A program made the position numbers and the translations under genes. From Mesorhizobium sp. WSM4313 (GTDB lineage: Bacteria > Pseudomonadota > Alphaproteobacteria > Rhizobiales > Rhizobiaceae), in the NCBI RefSeq assembly GCF_002294725.1, contig NZ_NSFT01000006.1:62001-126000 (forward strand): 64,000 nucleotides of DNA. Direction: 5' to 3'. This document shows, piece by piece, positions 42,977 to 52,587 of this stretch (position 1 is its first letter; each line of letters opens with the position of its first letter). The notes under the pieces are model-generated. The model searched no databases. It saw only the letters and a program-made list of their open reading frames with translations, and was not told the DNA's origin.

Positions 42977-43435
42977 CTACTTGCAAACGTCGACCCATAC
43001 GGCGCCGACCAGATCGGCCATGCGCTGCGGTGTGATGCGCACCGCGGCATTGGTGGCGCCGGCTGCGGGAACGACTTCGTCGAAGGCCTTGAGCGACAGA
43101 TCGCAATAGACGGGCAGCGGCGACGGCAGGCCGAACGGGCAGACGCCGCCAGGCGGATGGCTGGTGATTGCCAGCACCTCCTCGCCGCCCAGCATGCGCG
43201 GCTTGCCGCCCATGCTGTCCTTGAATTTGCGGTTGTCGAGCCTGGCGATGCCGCTGGTCACGACCAGCATGGCCTCGTCGCCCACGCGCAGGCAGATCGT
43301 CTTGGCGATCTGCGCCGGCATGACGCCATGGGCTTCGGCGGCAAGCGCGACCGTGGCCGAACTTGCCTCGGTGACGATGACTTCGATATCGGGCGCATGC
43401 TCGGCAAAAAAGGCGCGAACCGATTCCAAACTCAT
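42977..43435 (-). CDS. YbaK/ProX-type aminoacyl-tRNA deacylase
   Basis: A 152-residue member of the YbaK/prolyl-tRNA editing family, which hydrolyses mischarged tRNA. Typical segments are ATVALAAEAHGVMPAQIAKT, ICLRVGDEAMLVVTSGIARL, and ITSHPPGGVCPFGLPSPLPV followed by YCDLSLKAFDEVVPAAGATN. It is a stand-alone gene. The specific mischarged tRNA (Cys-, Ala- or other on tRNA-Pro) cannot be read from sequence. Confidence 0.92.
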   Translation of the reverse strand: MSLESVRAFFAEHAPDIEVIVTEASSATVALAAEAHGVMPAQIAKTICLRVGDEAMLVVTSGIARLDNRKFKDSMGGKPRMLGGEEVLAITSHPPGGVCPFGLPSPLPVYCDLSLKAFDEVVPAAGATNAAVRITPQRMADLVGAVWVDVCK

Positions 43436-43586
43436 GGCGACCCCTCGTCAGACCTGTCGAACACCGGCTGGCGAATCGCATGGCGGCGCGGTCATTGACA
43501 AGAGCCACGGCCGTGCGTTGCGCATCCTTGTCTTGATGCCTGTCGTTTCCCCAAAACCGCAGCGCACAGTTGGCGACGTGCATCAA

Positions 43587-43617
43587 AAAGCCCGCCAGGC
43601 ATGCCTTGGCGGGCTTT
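43587..43617 (-). terminator. terminator of the small XRE gene
   Basis: A 13-bp stem (AAAGCCCGCCAGG with CTTGGCGGGCTTT, one G-T pair) around CATGC. The minus strand continues with TTTTT, so it ends transcription of the 43641-43907 gene. Confidence 0.85.
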
Positions 43618-43640
43618 CACACGGACGCTTGCTTGCGTCC

Positions 43641-43907
43641 CTATTGCTGCGTGGGCCGGTTCTCGGCGGCCGGCACTCTGATCAATTCCTCTTCCGGCAC
43701 CTGCAGGGCGGAAGCGATGCGCCGAAGCTTGGCGGGGTCGGCATCCTTGCCGTCCTCGATGTCGACGATCTCGCCCACGGCGAGGCCGCAGGTCAAAGAG
43801 AGTTCCTCGATCGTGTATCCCCTGGTTTCGCGCGCGGCTTTGAACGGGTTGAGGCCGGACGCGGCAATAATGTCGTTGGAAACAGCGTTTCGTACGGTGT
43901 TGGGCAT
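43641..43907 (-). CDS. small XRE-type helix-turn-helix protein
   Basis: An 88-residue protein beginning MPNTVRNAVSNDIIAASGLN. Residues about 24-75 form a lambda-repressor-like HTH: FKAARETRGYTIEELSLTCG, LAVGEIVDIEDGKDADPAKL, RRIASALQVPEEELI. AAGGAG five bases before the ATG at 43907 fixes the start. It is a single gene with its own strong terminator. No partner toxin is adjacent. Likely a small DNA-binding regulator; target unknown. Confidence 0.8.
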   Translation of the reverse strand: MPNTVRNAVSNDIIAASGLNPFKAARETRGYTIEELSLTCGLAVGEIVDIEDGKDADPAKLRRIASALQVPEEELIRVPAAENRPTQQ

Positions 43908-44205
43908 GGCAACTCCTTGAGATGAAACAGGGTCGGATGAAATGTGGTGTTGCCTGAGACGGGCGGGAGAATGCTCGTTAACAAATGATTTGCCAAGAGC
44001 ACCCATGCGGCGTCACGCGTTCGTGAAGCTGCGTTTCGGCTGATGCCTCGGGCTGCGTACATGTAAGGTCGCGCAGCGCTCAATCAAGTTCTTTTGAAGG
44101 TCCGCGGCCGGATCCGCCGGCATTTTCGACGTCTCGATTCGTTAGCTTGCCGTCACCGGCGGCAGACAGGCAGACGCCGGGCGTTTCTCAGAAGGATCGG
44201 ATGCC

Positions 44206-44814
44206 ATGAATTTGAAATCGTTCGCAATTGTGCTCGGCACAGTCTCAAGCGTCATCGGCGCGACGCAAGCGTGGGCCGCGGATGCCATACGTGTTCGAGG
44301 CACTGTCGTCAGCGTTGCCGGATCGACGCTGACGGTCAAGGATCGCGATGGCAAAACCAATGCGATCACGCTCGGCAACGGGTGGAAGATTTCAGGCGTA
44401 GCCACGGCCTCGGCAGCCGACATTAAACAGGGCGATTTTCTCGGCATCGCCTCGATATCCAAGGCCGACGGCGGCAGCGGCGCGCTGGAAGTCGTGATCT
44501 TTCCGGCTGCTCTGAAGGGTACCGGAGAAGGCGATCGCGACTGGGACCTGCAGCCCAACAGCCGCATGACCAACGGTACCGTCGCCGATGTCAGCGAGAT
44601 CGAAGGCCGCACCGTCACGCTCACCTATGACAACGGCCAGAAGAAGCAGATCGCTATCCCGCAGACGACACCGATCGTGACATTCGCCACCGCCACGCCG
44701 GCAGATCTCACGCCGGGCATCGCAGTGTTCGTCAATGCCGAGCATGGCGGCGACGGCAAGCTGGTCGCGAACCGGGTCGTTGTCGGGAATCACGGCATCG
44801 CGCCGCCGATGTGA
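44206..44814 (+). CDS. exported DUF5666-like protein
   Basis: A 202-residue periplasmic protein. The signal peptide (MNLKSFAIVLGTVSSVIGAT ending QAWA) probably cleaves after AWA at residue 24. The mature part holds two OB-like repeats: IRVRGTVVSVAGSTLTVKDR near the start and NGTVADVSEIEGRTVTLTYD near residue 125, with KQGDFLGIAS and TPGIAVFVNAEHGGDGKLVA as matching second halves. This duplication is typical of DUF5666-type metal/ligand-exposed periplasmic proteins of unknown role. Confidence 0.75.
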   Translation: MNLKSFAIVLGTVSSVIGATQAWAADAIRVRGTVVSVAGSTLTVKDRDGKTNAITLGNGWKISGVATASAADIKQGDFLGIASISKADGGSGALEVVIFPAALKGTGEGDRDWDLQPNSRMTNGTVADVSEIEGRTVTLTYDNGQKKQIAIPQTTPIVTFATATPADLTPGIAVFVNAEHGGDGKLVANRVVVGNHGIAPPM

Positions 44815-45114
44815 GGAGGCAGCGAACAGCTCGAACAGCTTTGGCCGCTTGAACACTCGGCCTATCCGAGGCGGCGGCATCGCGGAGTGAGCCGCCTCCA
44901 TGTCGGGTGCGCGCGCCGGATGCGTGGCGCGCGCCGAGGAGAGCCGCGCCCGGCTTTCCCAATCCGCCGATATCGCCGGTCAAATGAAAAAATCGCGCGG
45001 CATATGAACCTTTCCATTGGCCGCAGCACTAAGCGGTCATGGGCGCCGCAAGGTGCTCCTCACCCCAACGGGACGCCAGGACGGCGATCCCAAACCAATG
45101 GAAGGAAATGCTCA
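44815..45114. other. 300-base gap without a recognised gene
   Basis: Nothing convincing. It holds GC-rich sequence, then an AT-richer stretch near 44985-45020 (AAATGAAAAAATCGCGCGGC) that may carry the promoter of the small secreted-protein gene that follows. Confidence 0.4.
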
Positions 45115-45375
45115 ATGACCAACTTCAAACGTATCACCCTGGCCGCGGCTCTCGTCGTCTCGGCTTTCGGCTCGGTCTCGGCTCCGGCTTTTGCGGGCAC
45201 GCATCCGACCGGCGACGGCGGCGCGGTCTGTAAGGGCCATGGTTCTTGCCTGGTGCTGCAGCTGGATTGCAAAGGCACCTATACCGATGCCACCGACAAG
45301 AACGGCACCGTCTACGGCAAGTGCAGCCAGGTCATGAAGGTCGACCCGAAGACGCGGCTCAAGCTTGCGAACTGA
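45115..45375 (+). CDS. small secreted protein with four cysteines
   Basis: An 86-residue protein with a clear signal peptide (MTNFKRITLAAALVVSAFGS, cleaving near APAFA-G). The mature part, about 59 residues, has four cysteines (AVCKGHGSCLVLQLDCKGTY and YGKCSQVMKV) that could form two disulfides. GGAAGG stands upstream of the ATG, and a strong terminator follows 18 bases after the stop, so it is a monocistronic gene. Family not recognised. Confidence 0.75.
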   Translation: MTNFKRITLAAALVVSAFGSVSAPAFAGTHPTGDGGAVCKGHGSCLVLQLDCKGTYTDATDKNGTVYGKCSQVMKVDPKTRLKLAN

Positions 45376-45393
45376 TCACCTGTAGCGGCACGG

Positions 45394-45430
45394 AAATGGC
45401 GGCCGTCGAGAACGGCCGCCATTTCTTTTT
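45394..45430 (+). terminator. rho-independent terminator of the small secreted-protein gene
   Basis: A perfect 13-bp stem, AAATGGCGGCCGT with ACGGCCGCCATTT, around a CGAGA loop and followed by CTTTTTAT. Confidence 0.9.
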
Positions 45431-45444
45431 ATCCCGTCGATCGA

Positions 45445-45747
45445 TCAGCGCCGGCCGATCAAAAGGCCGGCAAGCAGTCCGACCACGACCAGCCCGACGG
45501 CGGCGGCCGTCGCCGGATGATCGCGCGCCGTGCGCTCGATCGCCCTGCCCCTGCGCCTTATTGCCGGAAGCGCCTCGTGGAGGCGATCGGCAAGTTGCGA
45601 ATAATAGTCGGACGCCGCCTCGCGGCCATCCTCGTAATAGGCGTCACCGCGCCTGGCCAGAACCTTCTTCAGGTCGTGCAGTTGTCGCGAAAGTGCCGCG
45701 ACCTGCTTGTCGATATCAACGTCGGAGAGGGTCGAAAACGATGCCAT
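45445..45747 (-). CDS. DUF883/YqjD-ElaB-like membrane-anchored protein
   Basis: A 100-residue protein with a helical cytoplasmic part (DIDKQVAALSRQLHDLKKVL, SDYYSQLADRLHEALPAIRR), a conserved TARDHPATAAAVGLVVVGLL C-terminal helix and a short GRR tail. This is the layout of ElaB/YqjD proteins, tail-anchored inner-membrane proteins linked in enterobacteria to ribosomes and stationary phase. The role here is not known. It is a single gene. Confidence 0.75.
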   Translation of the reverse strand: MASFSTLSDVDIDKQVAALSRQLHDLKKVLARRGDAYYEDGREAASDYYSQLADRLHEALPAIRRRGRAIERTARDHPATAAAVGLVVVGLLAGLLIGRR

Positions 45748-45844
45748 GCTTGTTGTCCTTCTCTTCGAGAAGGCCTAACGCACGGGCGAAGAGCCCGTTC
45801 CGGCCGACCGACCGACCGAGCACCGTCAAGTCGAAGATGACCGT

Positions 45845-46384
45845 TCAACGAACCTGGTCGAGCAGGCGCTTGCATTCCAGCAAGTCGAACAGCGCCTCCT
45901 GCAGCAAGGCGCGATTGTCACGCGACAATCTCGACGAGTCGGGTTGAACCGGACCTTCGTCGTCGCTCTTGCCGAGACCGAAGAAACGGCGGCTGGGCTT
46001 CACTTTCGGCTGGCCGACCAGCGCGTCCTCGTCGCCGCGCGGCTGCGCGGCCGCCGTCAGCGGCACCTGCTCGGCCTGGCGGCGCTGGGCGATGGCCTCC
46101 ACCGCGGCCATGTCGCCATTGCCGATGGCGACCAGGAAATGGCTGCCGTTCTCGCGCAACAGCTTCTGCACGCCTTTGATCGTATAGCCCTGATCGTAGA
46201 GCATATGCCGGATGCCCTTGATGAGCTCGACGTCCTGCGGCCGGTAGTAGCGCCGGCCGCCGCCACGCTTCATCGGCTTGATCTGGGTGAAGCGGGTCTC
46301 CCAGAAACGCAGCACGTGCTGCGGCAGGTCAAGATCTTCCGCGACTTCGCTGATGGTGCGGAAAGCATCGGGGCTCTTGTCCAT
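45845..46384 (-). CDS. MerR-family transcriptional regulator
   Basis: A 179-residue protein with an N-terminal MerR HTH ([73 protein letters not shown]). The C-terminal half is variable, with [20 protein letters not shown] at the end. It is the standard gene next to ihfA in Hyphomicrobiales. The ATG at 46384 follows GGAGG. Target genes are not established. Confidence 0.92.
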   Translation of the reverse strand: MDKSPDAFRTISEVAEDLDLPQHVLRFWETRFTQIKPMKRGGGRRYYRPQDVELIKGIRHMLYDQGYTIKGVQKLLRENGSHFLVAIGNGDMAAVEAIAQRRQAEQVPLTAAAQPRGDEDALVGQPKVKPSRRFFGLGKSDDEGPVQPDSSRLSRDNRALLQEALFDLLECKRLLDQVR

Positions 46385-46476
46385 GGGCCAATCCTCCACA
46401 CTGGACCACGATCCGGGCATGGTGCCGAATCGCATCTATTTCAGCGATTTATGAAACGATATTCAAGCCCAGCGTC

Positions 46477-46494
46477 AAAACCGCCGGCGGTTTT
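46477..46494 (-). terminator. palindrome after ihfA
   Basis: A perfect 18-base palindrome, AAAACCGCCGGCGGTTTT, 21 bases beyond the ihfA stop. It can fold as a 7-bp stem with a CCGG loop; a weak terminator or attenuator before the merR gene. Confidence 0.5.
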
Positions 46495-46514
46495 CAACCG
46501 CATTCGCCAGCAAA

Positions 46515-46838
46515 CTACTTGCCGCCCTTGCCCTTGCTGTTCTGATGCGAACGCAGGATCCGGTTCTTGAGCACGTTCGAGGACTTGAACGTCATCACCC
46601 GGCGCGGCAAGATCGGCACTTCCTCGCCCGTCTTGGGATTGCGGCCGATGCGCTCGTTCTTGGAGCGGACATGGAAGGTGGCGAAGGACGACAGCTTGAC
46701 CGTCTCACCGCGAACGATGGCTTCGCAGATTTCGTCCAGCACAGCCTCGACAAGTTCCGCCGATTCCGTTCGCGACAAACCAACCTTCCGGTAAACGGCT
46801 TCAGCAAGGTCGGCACGCGTAAGTGTCTTTCCCCCCAT
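46515..46838 (-). CDS. ihfA: integration host factor alpha subunit
   Basis: A 107-residue HU/IHF-family DNA-bending protein starting [20 protein letters not shown]. It has the family core [40 protein letters not shown], and the basic tail KGKGGK. The ATG at 46838 gives the normal length; a start 45 bases upstream is unlikely. It follows fabH in the conserved plsX-fabH-ihfA-merR order. Confidence 0.96.
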   Translation of the reverse strand: MGGKTLTRADLAEAVYRKVGLSRTESAELVEAVLDEICEAIVRGETVKLSSFATFHVRSKNERIGRNPKTGEEVPILPRRVMTFKSSNVLKNRILRSHQNSKGKGGK

Positions 46839-46942
46839 GCGACCGTCCCATCTGCTCGCAAAAACGTAAATCGATACAGGCAAAGGCTGAGCCTAAGTAA
46901 TTGATCCGGCAAGGTCAAGGACCGAACCGGCGAGTTCGGCAC

Positions 46943-47914
46943 TTACCAGCGGAGCAACACCGCGCCCCAGGTGAAGCCTCCACCCATCGCCTCGAGAAGA
47001 ACCAGGTCGCCCTTCTTGATGCGACCGTCGGCGACGGCCACCGACAAAGCGAGCGGCACCGAAGCAGCCGAGGTGTTACCGTGTAAGTCGACAGTGACCA
47101 CCACTTTCTGCTCGGCAATCCCGAGCTTCTTGGCGGAAGCGTCAATAATCCGTTTATTGGCCTGATGCGGCACGAACCAGTCGAGGTCCTCGGCCGTTAT
47201 GCCGGCCTCGCTGAAGGTCGCTTCGATGACGTCGGTGATCATGCCGACGGCATGCTTGAACACTTCACGGCCTTCCATCCTCAGATGGCCGACCGTTCCC
47301 GTGGTCGAAGGACCCCCGTCGACGAAGAGCTTGTCCTTGTGCACGCCGTCGGAGCGCAGGCTCGCGGCCAGCACGCCGCGATCGGTGATCGCGCCGGCTC
47401 CGTCTTCCGCTTCGAGAACCAGCGCGCCGGCGCCGTCGCCGAACAGCACACAGGTCGAGCGGTCGCTCCAGTCGAGGATGCGCGAGAATGTCTCCGAGCC
47501 GATCACCAGGACGCGTTTGGCCAGGCCGCCGCGGATATAGAGATCGGCAGTGGCAACGGCGTAAACGAAGCCAGAGCACACGGCCTGCATGTCGAAGGCA
47601 AAGCCGTGATGCATGCCGAGCCGGTTCTGGATTTCGACAGCCGTCGCCGGGAACGTGTTGTTGGGCGTCGAGGTCGCCAAGATGATGAGATCGATATCGG
47701 CCGGCGTCATGCCGGCGCTGTCGAGCGCGGCCCGCGCCGCATCCTCTCCAAGCGAGGCAGTCGTCTCGTCGTCGGCGGCGACGTGGCGCTGGCGAATGCC
47801 GGTGCGCTGGACGATCCACTCGTCGGAGGTCTCGACCATGCCTTCGAAGTCGGCATTCTTCATGATGCGGCGGGGCAGCGCGGCACCGTTGCCGCGCACG
47901 ACTGATCTGATCAA
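46943..47914 (-). CDS. fabH: 3-oxoacyl-ACP synthase III
   Basis: Initiating condensing enzyme of type II fatty acid synthesis (acetyl-CoA plus malonyl-ACP). The 323-residue protein has catalytic Cys113 in [14 protein letters not shown], His in [14 protein letters not shown] and Asn in [20 protein letters not shown]. The C-terminus is [13 protein letters not shown]. It lies nine bases downstream of plsX and is certainly cotranscribed. Confidence 0.97.
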   Translation of the reverse strand: MIRSVVRGNGAALPRRIMKNADFEGMVETSDEWIVQRTGIRQRHVAADDETTASLGEDAARAALDSAGMTPADIDLIILATSTPNNTFPATAVEIQNRLGMHHGFAFDMQAVCSGFVYAVATADLYIRGGLAKRVLVIGSETFSRILDWSDRSTCVLFGDGAGALVLEAEDGAGAITDRGVLAASLRSDGVHKDKLFVDGGPSTTGTVGHLRMEGREVFKHAVGMITDVIEATFSEAGITAEDLDWFVPHQANKRIIDASAKKLGIAEQKVVVTVDLHGNTSAASVPLALSVAVADGRIKKGDLVLLEAMGGGFTWGAVLLRW

Positions 47915-47923
47915 GGCTCTTTC

Positions 47924-48991
47924 CTATTCCTCGGCGTCGGCGACGCCGGACTTCCTGTTTGCCTGCGCGGTCGGGTTGCGCGCATGGAACAGATCGAGGT
48001 CGGCCTCGATCCGGTCAAGCAGATTGTTGCGTACCATATCGTAGCCGAGCTCGATGGCGGCCGCGAATCCGTCCGAATCGGCGCCGCCATGGCTCTTCAC
48101 GACGATGCCGTTCAACCCCAGGAAGACGCCACCATTGGAGCGACCGACATCCATTTTCTCGCGCAGCCTGTCGAAGGCGCCCTTGGCGAAGACGTAGCCG
48201 ATCTTGGCCATGAGCGTGCGGCTCATGGCGGCGCGCAGATAGCCGGCGATCTGCCTTGCAGTGCCCTCGGCGGTCTTGAGCGCGATGTTGCCGGCGAAGC
48301 CCTCGGTGACCACCACGTCGACCGTGCCCTTGCCGATATCATCGCCCTCGACGAAGCCGCGATAATTCATCGACGCCATGTTGGCCTCGCGCAACATGCG
48401 GCCGGCTTCCTTGACCTCTTCCTGGCCCTTGATCTCCTCGACGCCGACATTGAGCAGACCGACGCTCGGCCGCTCGACGCCAAACACCGAGCGCGCCATG
48501 CCGGTACCCAGAATGGCGAAATCGATAAGCTGGTGCGCATCCGCGCCGATGGTGGCGCCGACGTCGAGCACCACGCTTTCGCCGCGCGTCGTCGGCCAGA
48601 GCGCCGCGATCGCCGGGCGGTCGATGGTGGCCATCGTGCGCAGGCAGAATTTCGACATCGCCATCAGCGCGCCGGTGTTGCCGGCCGAGACGCAGGCCTG
48701 CGCGCCGCCGTTCTTGACCGCTTCGACGGCCTTCCACATCGACGACTTCCAGCGGCCGTGGCGAAGCGCCTGGCTCGGCTTGTCATCCATGCGCACGGCG
48801 ATCTCGCAATGGACGAACTCGCATATCTCGGCGAGTTTCGGGAACTTGGCGAGCTCTGGGCGCACCACGTCCTCGCGGCCATAGACGACGAAGCGGATGT
48901 CAGGGCGGCGGATGGCGACGGTCATCAGCGCCGGGATGACCACGCTTGGTCCGTGATCGCCGCCCATGGCATCGATGGAAATCCTGATCAC
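47924..48991 (-). CDS. plsX: phosphate acyltransferase PlsX
   Basis: Converts acyl-ACP to acyl-phosphate for phospholipid synthesis. The 355-residue protein starts [20 protein letters not shown] and has [60 protein letters not shown] and [20 protein letters not shown], all family hallmarks. It is upstream of fabH, and the DUF177 gene lies 130 bases further upstream. Confidence 0.97.
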   Translation of the reverse strand: MIRISIDAMGGDHGPSVVIPALMTVAIRRPDIRFVVYGREDVVRPELAKFPKLAEICEFVHCEIAVRMDDKPSQALRHGRWKSSMWKAVEAVKNGGAQACVSAGNTGALMAMSKFCLRTMATIDRPAIAALWPTTRGESVVLDVGATIGADAHQLIDFAILGTGMARSVFGVERPSVGLLNVGVEEIKGQEEVKEAGRMLREANMASMNYRGFVEGDDIGKGTVDVVVTEGFAGNIALKTAEGTARQIAGYLRAAMSRTLMAKIGYVFAKGAFDRLREKMDVGRSNGGVFLGLNGIVVKSHGGADSDGFAAAIELGYDMVRNNLLDRIEADLDLFHARNPTAQANRKSGVADAEE

Positions 48992-49121
48992 GTAGTGCTT
49001 TTCTCACGGTTTGCCTGGCTTGCGGCGGACGCCTGCCGAGGTAAGGGGCCTCGCGAAGGTTCGGCGAAAATAACGGTTTTGTGCCTGCGCACAACCAACT
49101 TTTCCAAAATCCGGACCACCC

Positions 49122-49670
49122 TCAGGATTTCCCAAGCAGCGAACGCAGCTTTTTCTGGAATTCGCTTTCCTCGGTCTGATCGTCGCCGGCAACGTCGAGC
49201 GAGGCTCCCGACTTGCGCGGATAAGGGTCGATAGCCAGACCGAAAAACTGTTCGGCCAGCCCGCCGACATCGATGGTGTCGCCGGAAAATGTCTCCGGAC
49301 TGTCCGGCCCGTCGGCGTCGAGGACGATCTCGCCGCCGCCTTCGAAACCTTCGCGCCCAAGCTTCGACTGCTCGGGCAGAAACAGCGCCTCGACGGCCTC
49401 GTCGATATGCGCGGCGACCGGATCCAGGGTGACGATGCAAGCTTGCGTGATGTCGGCCGCGACGCGACCGGTGACCTTGACGCCATTGCGCTTCCAGGGA
49501 ACCACAAGCAGTTCGGCGCGATAGCTCTCGACCGAAAGCAGATCATAGTCGGCGGCAAGCGCCTCGCGCTGGCGCTCATCGGCCTCGACAAGGACAGGCA
49601 AGCCCTTTTGCGGCAGGCGCGCGACATTGGCGACGAAGGATACCGGGCTGCGCAGTTCGGCGCCTTTCAT
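49122..49670 (-). CDS. DUF177 (YceD-like) protein
   Basis: A 182-residue YceD/DUF177 protein, a family tied to 23S rRNA metabolism and usually found next to rpmF or plsX. Features are the central cysteine segment DITQACIVTLDPVAAHIDEA, the acidic stretch DGPDSPETFSGDTIDVGGLA and EQFFGLAIDPYPRKSGASLD. AGGAGG six bases before the ATG at 49670 supports this start over a GTG overlapping the upstream stop. No rpmF follows. Confidence 0.9.
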   Translation of the reverse strand: MKGAELRSPVSFVANVARLPQKGLPVLVEADERQREALAADYDLLSVESYRAELLVVPWKRNGVKVTGRVAADITQACIVTLDPVAAHIDEAVEALFLPEQSKLGREGFEGGGEIVLDADGPDSPETFSGDTIDVGGLAEQFFGLAIDPYPRKSGASLDVAGDDQTEESEFQKKLRSLLGKS

Positions 49671-49681
49671 GCCGGCCTCCT

Positions 49682-50224
49682 TCACGCTGCCCCGGCCGCC
49701 GGGAACGCGGCGGTGCCGGCGGCGATCGATTCGGTCGGCTGGGCGGCAAGCTTGTGCGAGGCCTCGCAGACATAGTCCGCCAGCAGCGGCGCCTGCGGCC
49801 AGGGGCCGGAGTCCGGCCTGACGTTGCGCGCAAGCGCCGCCGCAAGCGCCACCCGATCATCTTCCTTGAGCGCTTGGTCATAGGCAGCCGTACGGCCGTA
49901 AAACATCTTTGCCAGCTTCTTCATGCGTTTGGGCACGCCGACATCGCCGATGCCAAGTTCGCGCAGCGAATGCTCGACATCGAGGAAGAACTCGTCGATC
50001 AGCACTTGCGCGACCTCGGCGGCCACGCCTTGCCCGCCATGCAGCCGGTGCTGGACGAGATACATATGCAGCGACAGCATCTCGAAGCGGCCGAGCGGCG
50101 TATCCGGCACATTCCAGTCGGAATAAAACACCGTTTGCCGCGCCGCCGCCACGATTTGTGCGTAGAGCGCGTCGGTGATAGCGCGGTTGGCATTGCGTTC
50201 GCGGCCAAAAAGGCGCTGGAACAT
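49682..50224 (-). CDS. ubiquinol-cytochrome c chaperone family protein
   Basis: A 180-residue homologue of the Cbp3/UQCC1 chaperone for cytochrome bc1 assembly. Segments are MFQRLFGRERNANRAITDAL, FYSDWNVPDTPLGRFEMLSL, HMYLVQHRLHGGQGVAAEVA and RELGIGDVGVPKRMKKLAKM. The start at 50224 gives the typical N-terminus. Its stop is 12 bases before the DUF177 start, so the two are cotranscribed, as usual in this order; it is divergent from bamE. Confidence 0.92.
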   Translation of the reverse strand: MFQRLFGRERNANRAITDALYAQIVAAARQTVFYSDWNVPDTPLGRFEMLSLHMYLVQHRLHGGQGVAAEVAQVLIDEFFLDVEHSLRELGIGDVGVPKRMKKLAKMFYGRTAAYDQALKEDDRVALAAALARNVRPDSGPWPQAPLLADYVCEASHKLAAQPTESIAAGTAAFPAAGAA

Positions 50225-50341
50225 TGAGGGCGGTCTCCCGGGGACCTGTTGTTTGATTTGGCCTTGTTGCATCGGCATGCAAGCTGGTTTACCGGTTTTG
50301 CGGCCCAGCGCAAGTTGCGGGGATGTGATGGAGATTTGTTG

Positions 50342-50866
50342 TTGGGTGCGCTGAAATTCAAGTCGTTCTTTGCGCCCGCCCCAGTGGGCGCGGCTTCGCT
50401 GCTGGTAATGGTGTCAGCGCTTTCCGCCTGCAATTCGTCCAAGATGTTCGGAGATCTCCATCCGAGCGAGACGCTGACGAAAGGCTACGTCATCGACCAA
50501 CAGGCGATCGATTCGGTGCCGGTCGGATCGAGCCGCGAGCAGGTGCTTCTGGCGCTGGGCACGCCGTCGACGACGGCGACCTTCGACAACGAGGCCTTCT
50601 ACTACATCTCGCAAACGCGCAAGCGCTATGTCGCCTTCGACAACCCGCGCATCATCGACCAGCACGTGCTGGCGGTCTATTTCGGCGCTGACGGCCGCGT
50701 CACCCAGATCGCCAATTACGGTCTCAAGGACGGCAAGGTCTTCGACTTCATATCGCGGACGACGCCGACCGGCGGCAAGGATCAGAACTTCCTGAGCCAG
50801 GTCATCAGCGGCGCCAGCAAGCTGGCGCCCGGCATTCCCGGCGGCGGTAGCGGCGGTACGCCCTGA
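50342..50866 (+). CDS. bamE: outer-membrane assembly lipoprotein BamE
   Basis: Small lipoprotein of the BAM complex. After a lipoprotein signal peptide (lipobox SALSAC, Cys30 if TTG at 50342 is the start) come the SmpA/OmlA-fold segments KGYVIDQQAIDSVPVGSSRE, QVLLALGTPSTTATFDNEAF and YYISQTRKRYVAFDNPRIID. No ATG gives a sensible start; three consecutive TTG codons (50336-50344) follow a GGAG, and the exact one is uncertain. The C-terminus is Gly-rich. Divergent from the chaperone gene. Confidence 0.88.
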   Translation: MGALKFKSFFAPAPVGAASLLVMVSALSACNSSKMFGDLHPSETLTKGYVIDQQAIDSVPVGSSREQVLLALGTPSTTATFDNEAFYYISQTRKRYVAFDNPRIIDQHVLAVYFGADGRVTQIANYGLKDGKVFDFISRTTPTGGKDQNFLSQVISGASKLAPGIPGGGSGGTP

Positions 50867-50892
50867 GTTCGCTCGCCCGGCAACCTGACTGA

Positions 50893-50921
50893 ACGAAAGA
50901 CCTCGATCGACGGTCTTTCGT
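50893..50921 (+). terminator. hairpin after bamE
   Basis: A perfect 10-bp stem, ACGAAAGACC with GGTCTTTCGT, and a nine-base loop, 27 bases after the bamE stop. It lacks a clear U-run. Confidence 0.55.
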
Positions 50922-51005
50922 CGCCTGCCGGCGACCGTCCGACTGCGCTTGCCTATGCCCGTATAGCCACGTATGACGCTTTGGCGATTTCCGGGGGGGC
51001 TGGAT

Positions 51006-51551
51006 ATGAGCAACAACGATCGTACCGTACCGCAGGGCTGGATGGCCACCGGCACGCCTGACCAACAGACGGTGACGCCGGACTGGCTCGCCGTCGATGC
51101 GCCGCCGATCGAGGGCGTCACATTCAAGGAAATCAGACCCGTCGCGACTTCCAACGGCTACCTGACCGAGATCTTTCGCGAGGAATGGGCTCTCGATCAA
51201 TCGCCGGTCGGGCAAGTGTTTCAGCGCACAATGTATCCGGGCGCAGTGACGGGCTGGCACGCACATGCAGTGACTCTCGACCGCCTGTTCTGCTGCGCCG
51301 GCAGCGTGCGGATATCGCTTTTCGACGGGCGCAAGGCTTCGCCCAGTTTCGGCACGGTCTGGCACAAGATCGTGGGCGCATCGCGACCGGCAATCGTCAC
51401 CATTCCGCCCGGCGTCTGGCACGGTGTCGTCGCCCTCGGACCGGAGACAGCGTTGCTGCTCAACCTTGTCGACAAGGCTTACGCCTATGACGCGCCCGAC
51501 CATTGGCGCCTGCCGCCCGATACGGAACAAATCCCCTACAAGCTGGTGTAG
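51006..51551 (+). CDS. RmlC-like cupin (dTDP-4-dehydrorhamnose 3,5-epimerase family)
   Basis: A 181-residue cupin resembling RmlC-type epimerases: EIFREEWALDQSPVGQVFQR, MYPGAVTGWHAHAVTLDRLF, CCAGSVRISLFDGRKASPSF and IPPGVWHGVVALGPETALLL. The GWHAH motif and the D-x-R-x-x-SPSFG segment fit the family, but the sequence is divergent and it may be a non-catalytic or differently specific relative. A GT2 gene begins two bases after its stop, so it likely serves surface-sugar synthesis. Confidence 0.78.
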   Translation: MSNNDRTVPQGWMATGTPDQQTVTPDWLAVDAPPIEGVTFKEIRPVATSNGYLTEIFREEWALDQSPVGQVFQRTMYPGAVTGWHAHAVTLDRLFCCAGSVRISLFDGRKASPSFGTVWHKIVGASRPAIVTIPPGVWHGVVALGPETALLLNLVDKAYAYDAPDHWRLPPDTEQIPYKLV

Positions 51552-51552
51552 T

Positions 51553-52542
51553 GTGGAAAAGGGCGGTCAAGGCTCGCCAATCGGACCGATCGAACCGCTG
51601 GTCTCGATCGTGATGGCGACGCACAATCGTCCGGCGGTGCTGCATCAAGCCCTGAAGAGCCTCATTGGTCAGACCCTGCAGGACTGGGAGGCCATAGTCA
51701 TCGGCGATGCGTGCCGCCCTGACACCGCGGCCACCGTCGCTGCATTCGAAGACGCCCGCATCTGCTATATCGACCTTCCCGTGAACTTCGGCGAGCAGTC
51801 GGGTCCGAACAATATCGGCTTTGCCCGGGCCCGCGGCCGCTTCGTCGCCATCTTGAACCATGACGACCTGTGGTTCCCCGACCATCTGGCGTCCATGTGC
51901 GGCTGGATCGACGCCACCGGTGCCGATGTGGTGATCGCCCGAGGTGCAGTCATCGAGTCGTCCGCGAGCAAAGGCTCCAGGCATATGATCCTCGGGATGG
52001 GTCGGGACGGCTTCTACGACCCAGTCACCACTGTCGGATTCGGTTCCGCGCAAATGATCCGGCGGACGTCGCTGCCAACGCTTGGGCCATGGCGCCCGGC
52101 CAGCCAGTGCGTTTGCGAGAGTTCCCAGGACTGGCTGTTCCGTGCCTGGCGCAAGGGTGCGGTGATCGCGACAATGCCCCATCTAACCGTGCTCATGCTG
52201 CATTCGGGCAAGCGCGAAGGCAGCTATGCGCGAGATACGGCGCGGGAACAGGAAGAACTGATGGACGCGATGGATGCGCCAGACGCGTTGCGGGTCAGGA
52301 TTCTCGGCAACGCCGAGGAACCTGCCCCCCTTAAGCGCTCCCGCTATCTCAAACGCAGGCTGCTGGCCATGCTTGGCATACATCCGCGGGCGCGGTCCTT
52401 CCGTCGCCAATATCGCCGCGGCGCGTTCATTGCCATGTTGCGCCGGACACGCGGCTTGCCGCCGATGCCCGAACGAGAACCAGACGCCAACGCGTTGCTG
52501 GCCCGCTATCGCCGTGGCGGCGAAAGGCCGGAAGGCGGTTGA
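51553..52542 (+). CDS. glycosyltransferase family 2
   Basis: A 329-residue GT-A glycosyltransferase: VSIVMATHNRPAVLHQALKS, LIGQTLQDWEAIVIGDACRP, and the D-x-D-like ILNHDDLWFPDHLASMCGWI. The start is GTG at 51553, one base after the epimerase-like stop; the longer frame upstream only shadows that gene. The C-terminal 60 residues are Arg-rich. The acceptor is unknown; paired with the cupin gene it forms a two-gene sugar unit closed by a hairpin. Confidence 0.88.
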   Translation: MEKGGQGSPIGPIEPLVSIVMATHNRPAVLHQALKSLIGQTLQDWEAIVIGDACRPDTAATVAAFEDARICYIDLPVNFGEQSGPNNIGFARARGRFVAILNHDDLWFPDHLASMCGWIDATGADVVIARGAVIESSASKGSRHMILGMGRDGFYDPVTTVGFGSAQMIRRTSLPTLGPWRPASQCVCESSQDWLFRAWRKGAVIATMPHLTVLMLHSGKREGSYARDTAREQEELMDAMDAPDALRVRILGNAEEPAPLKRSRYLKRRLLAMLGIHPRARSFRRQYRRGAFIAMLRRTRGLPPMPEREPDANALLARYRRGGERPEGG

Positions 52543-52587
52543 GTGCTCCCCGGGGCGGAAAGCATGAAGGATGTCATGCCGAAAAAC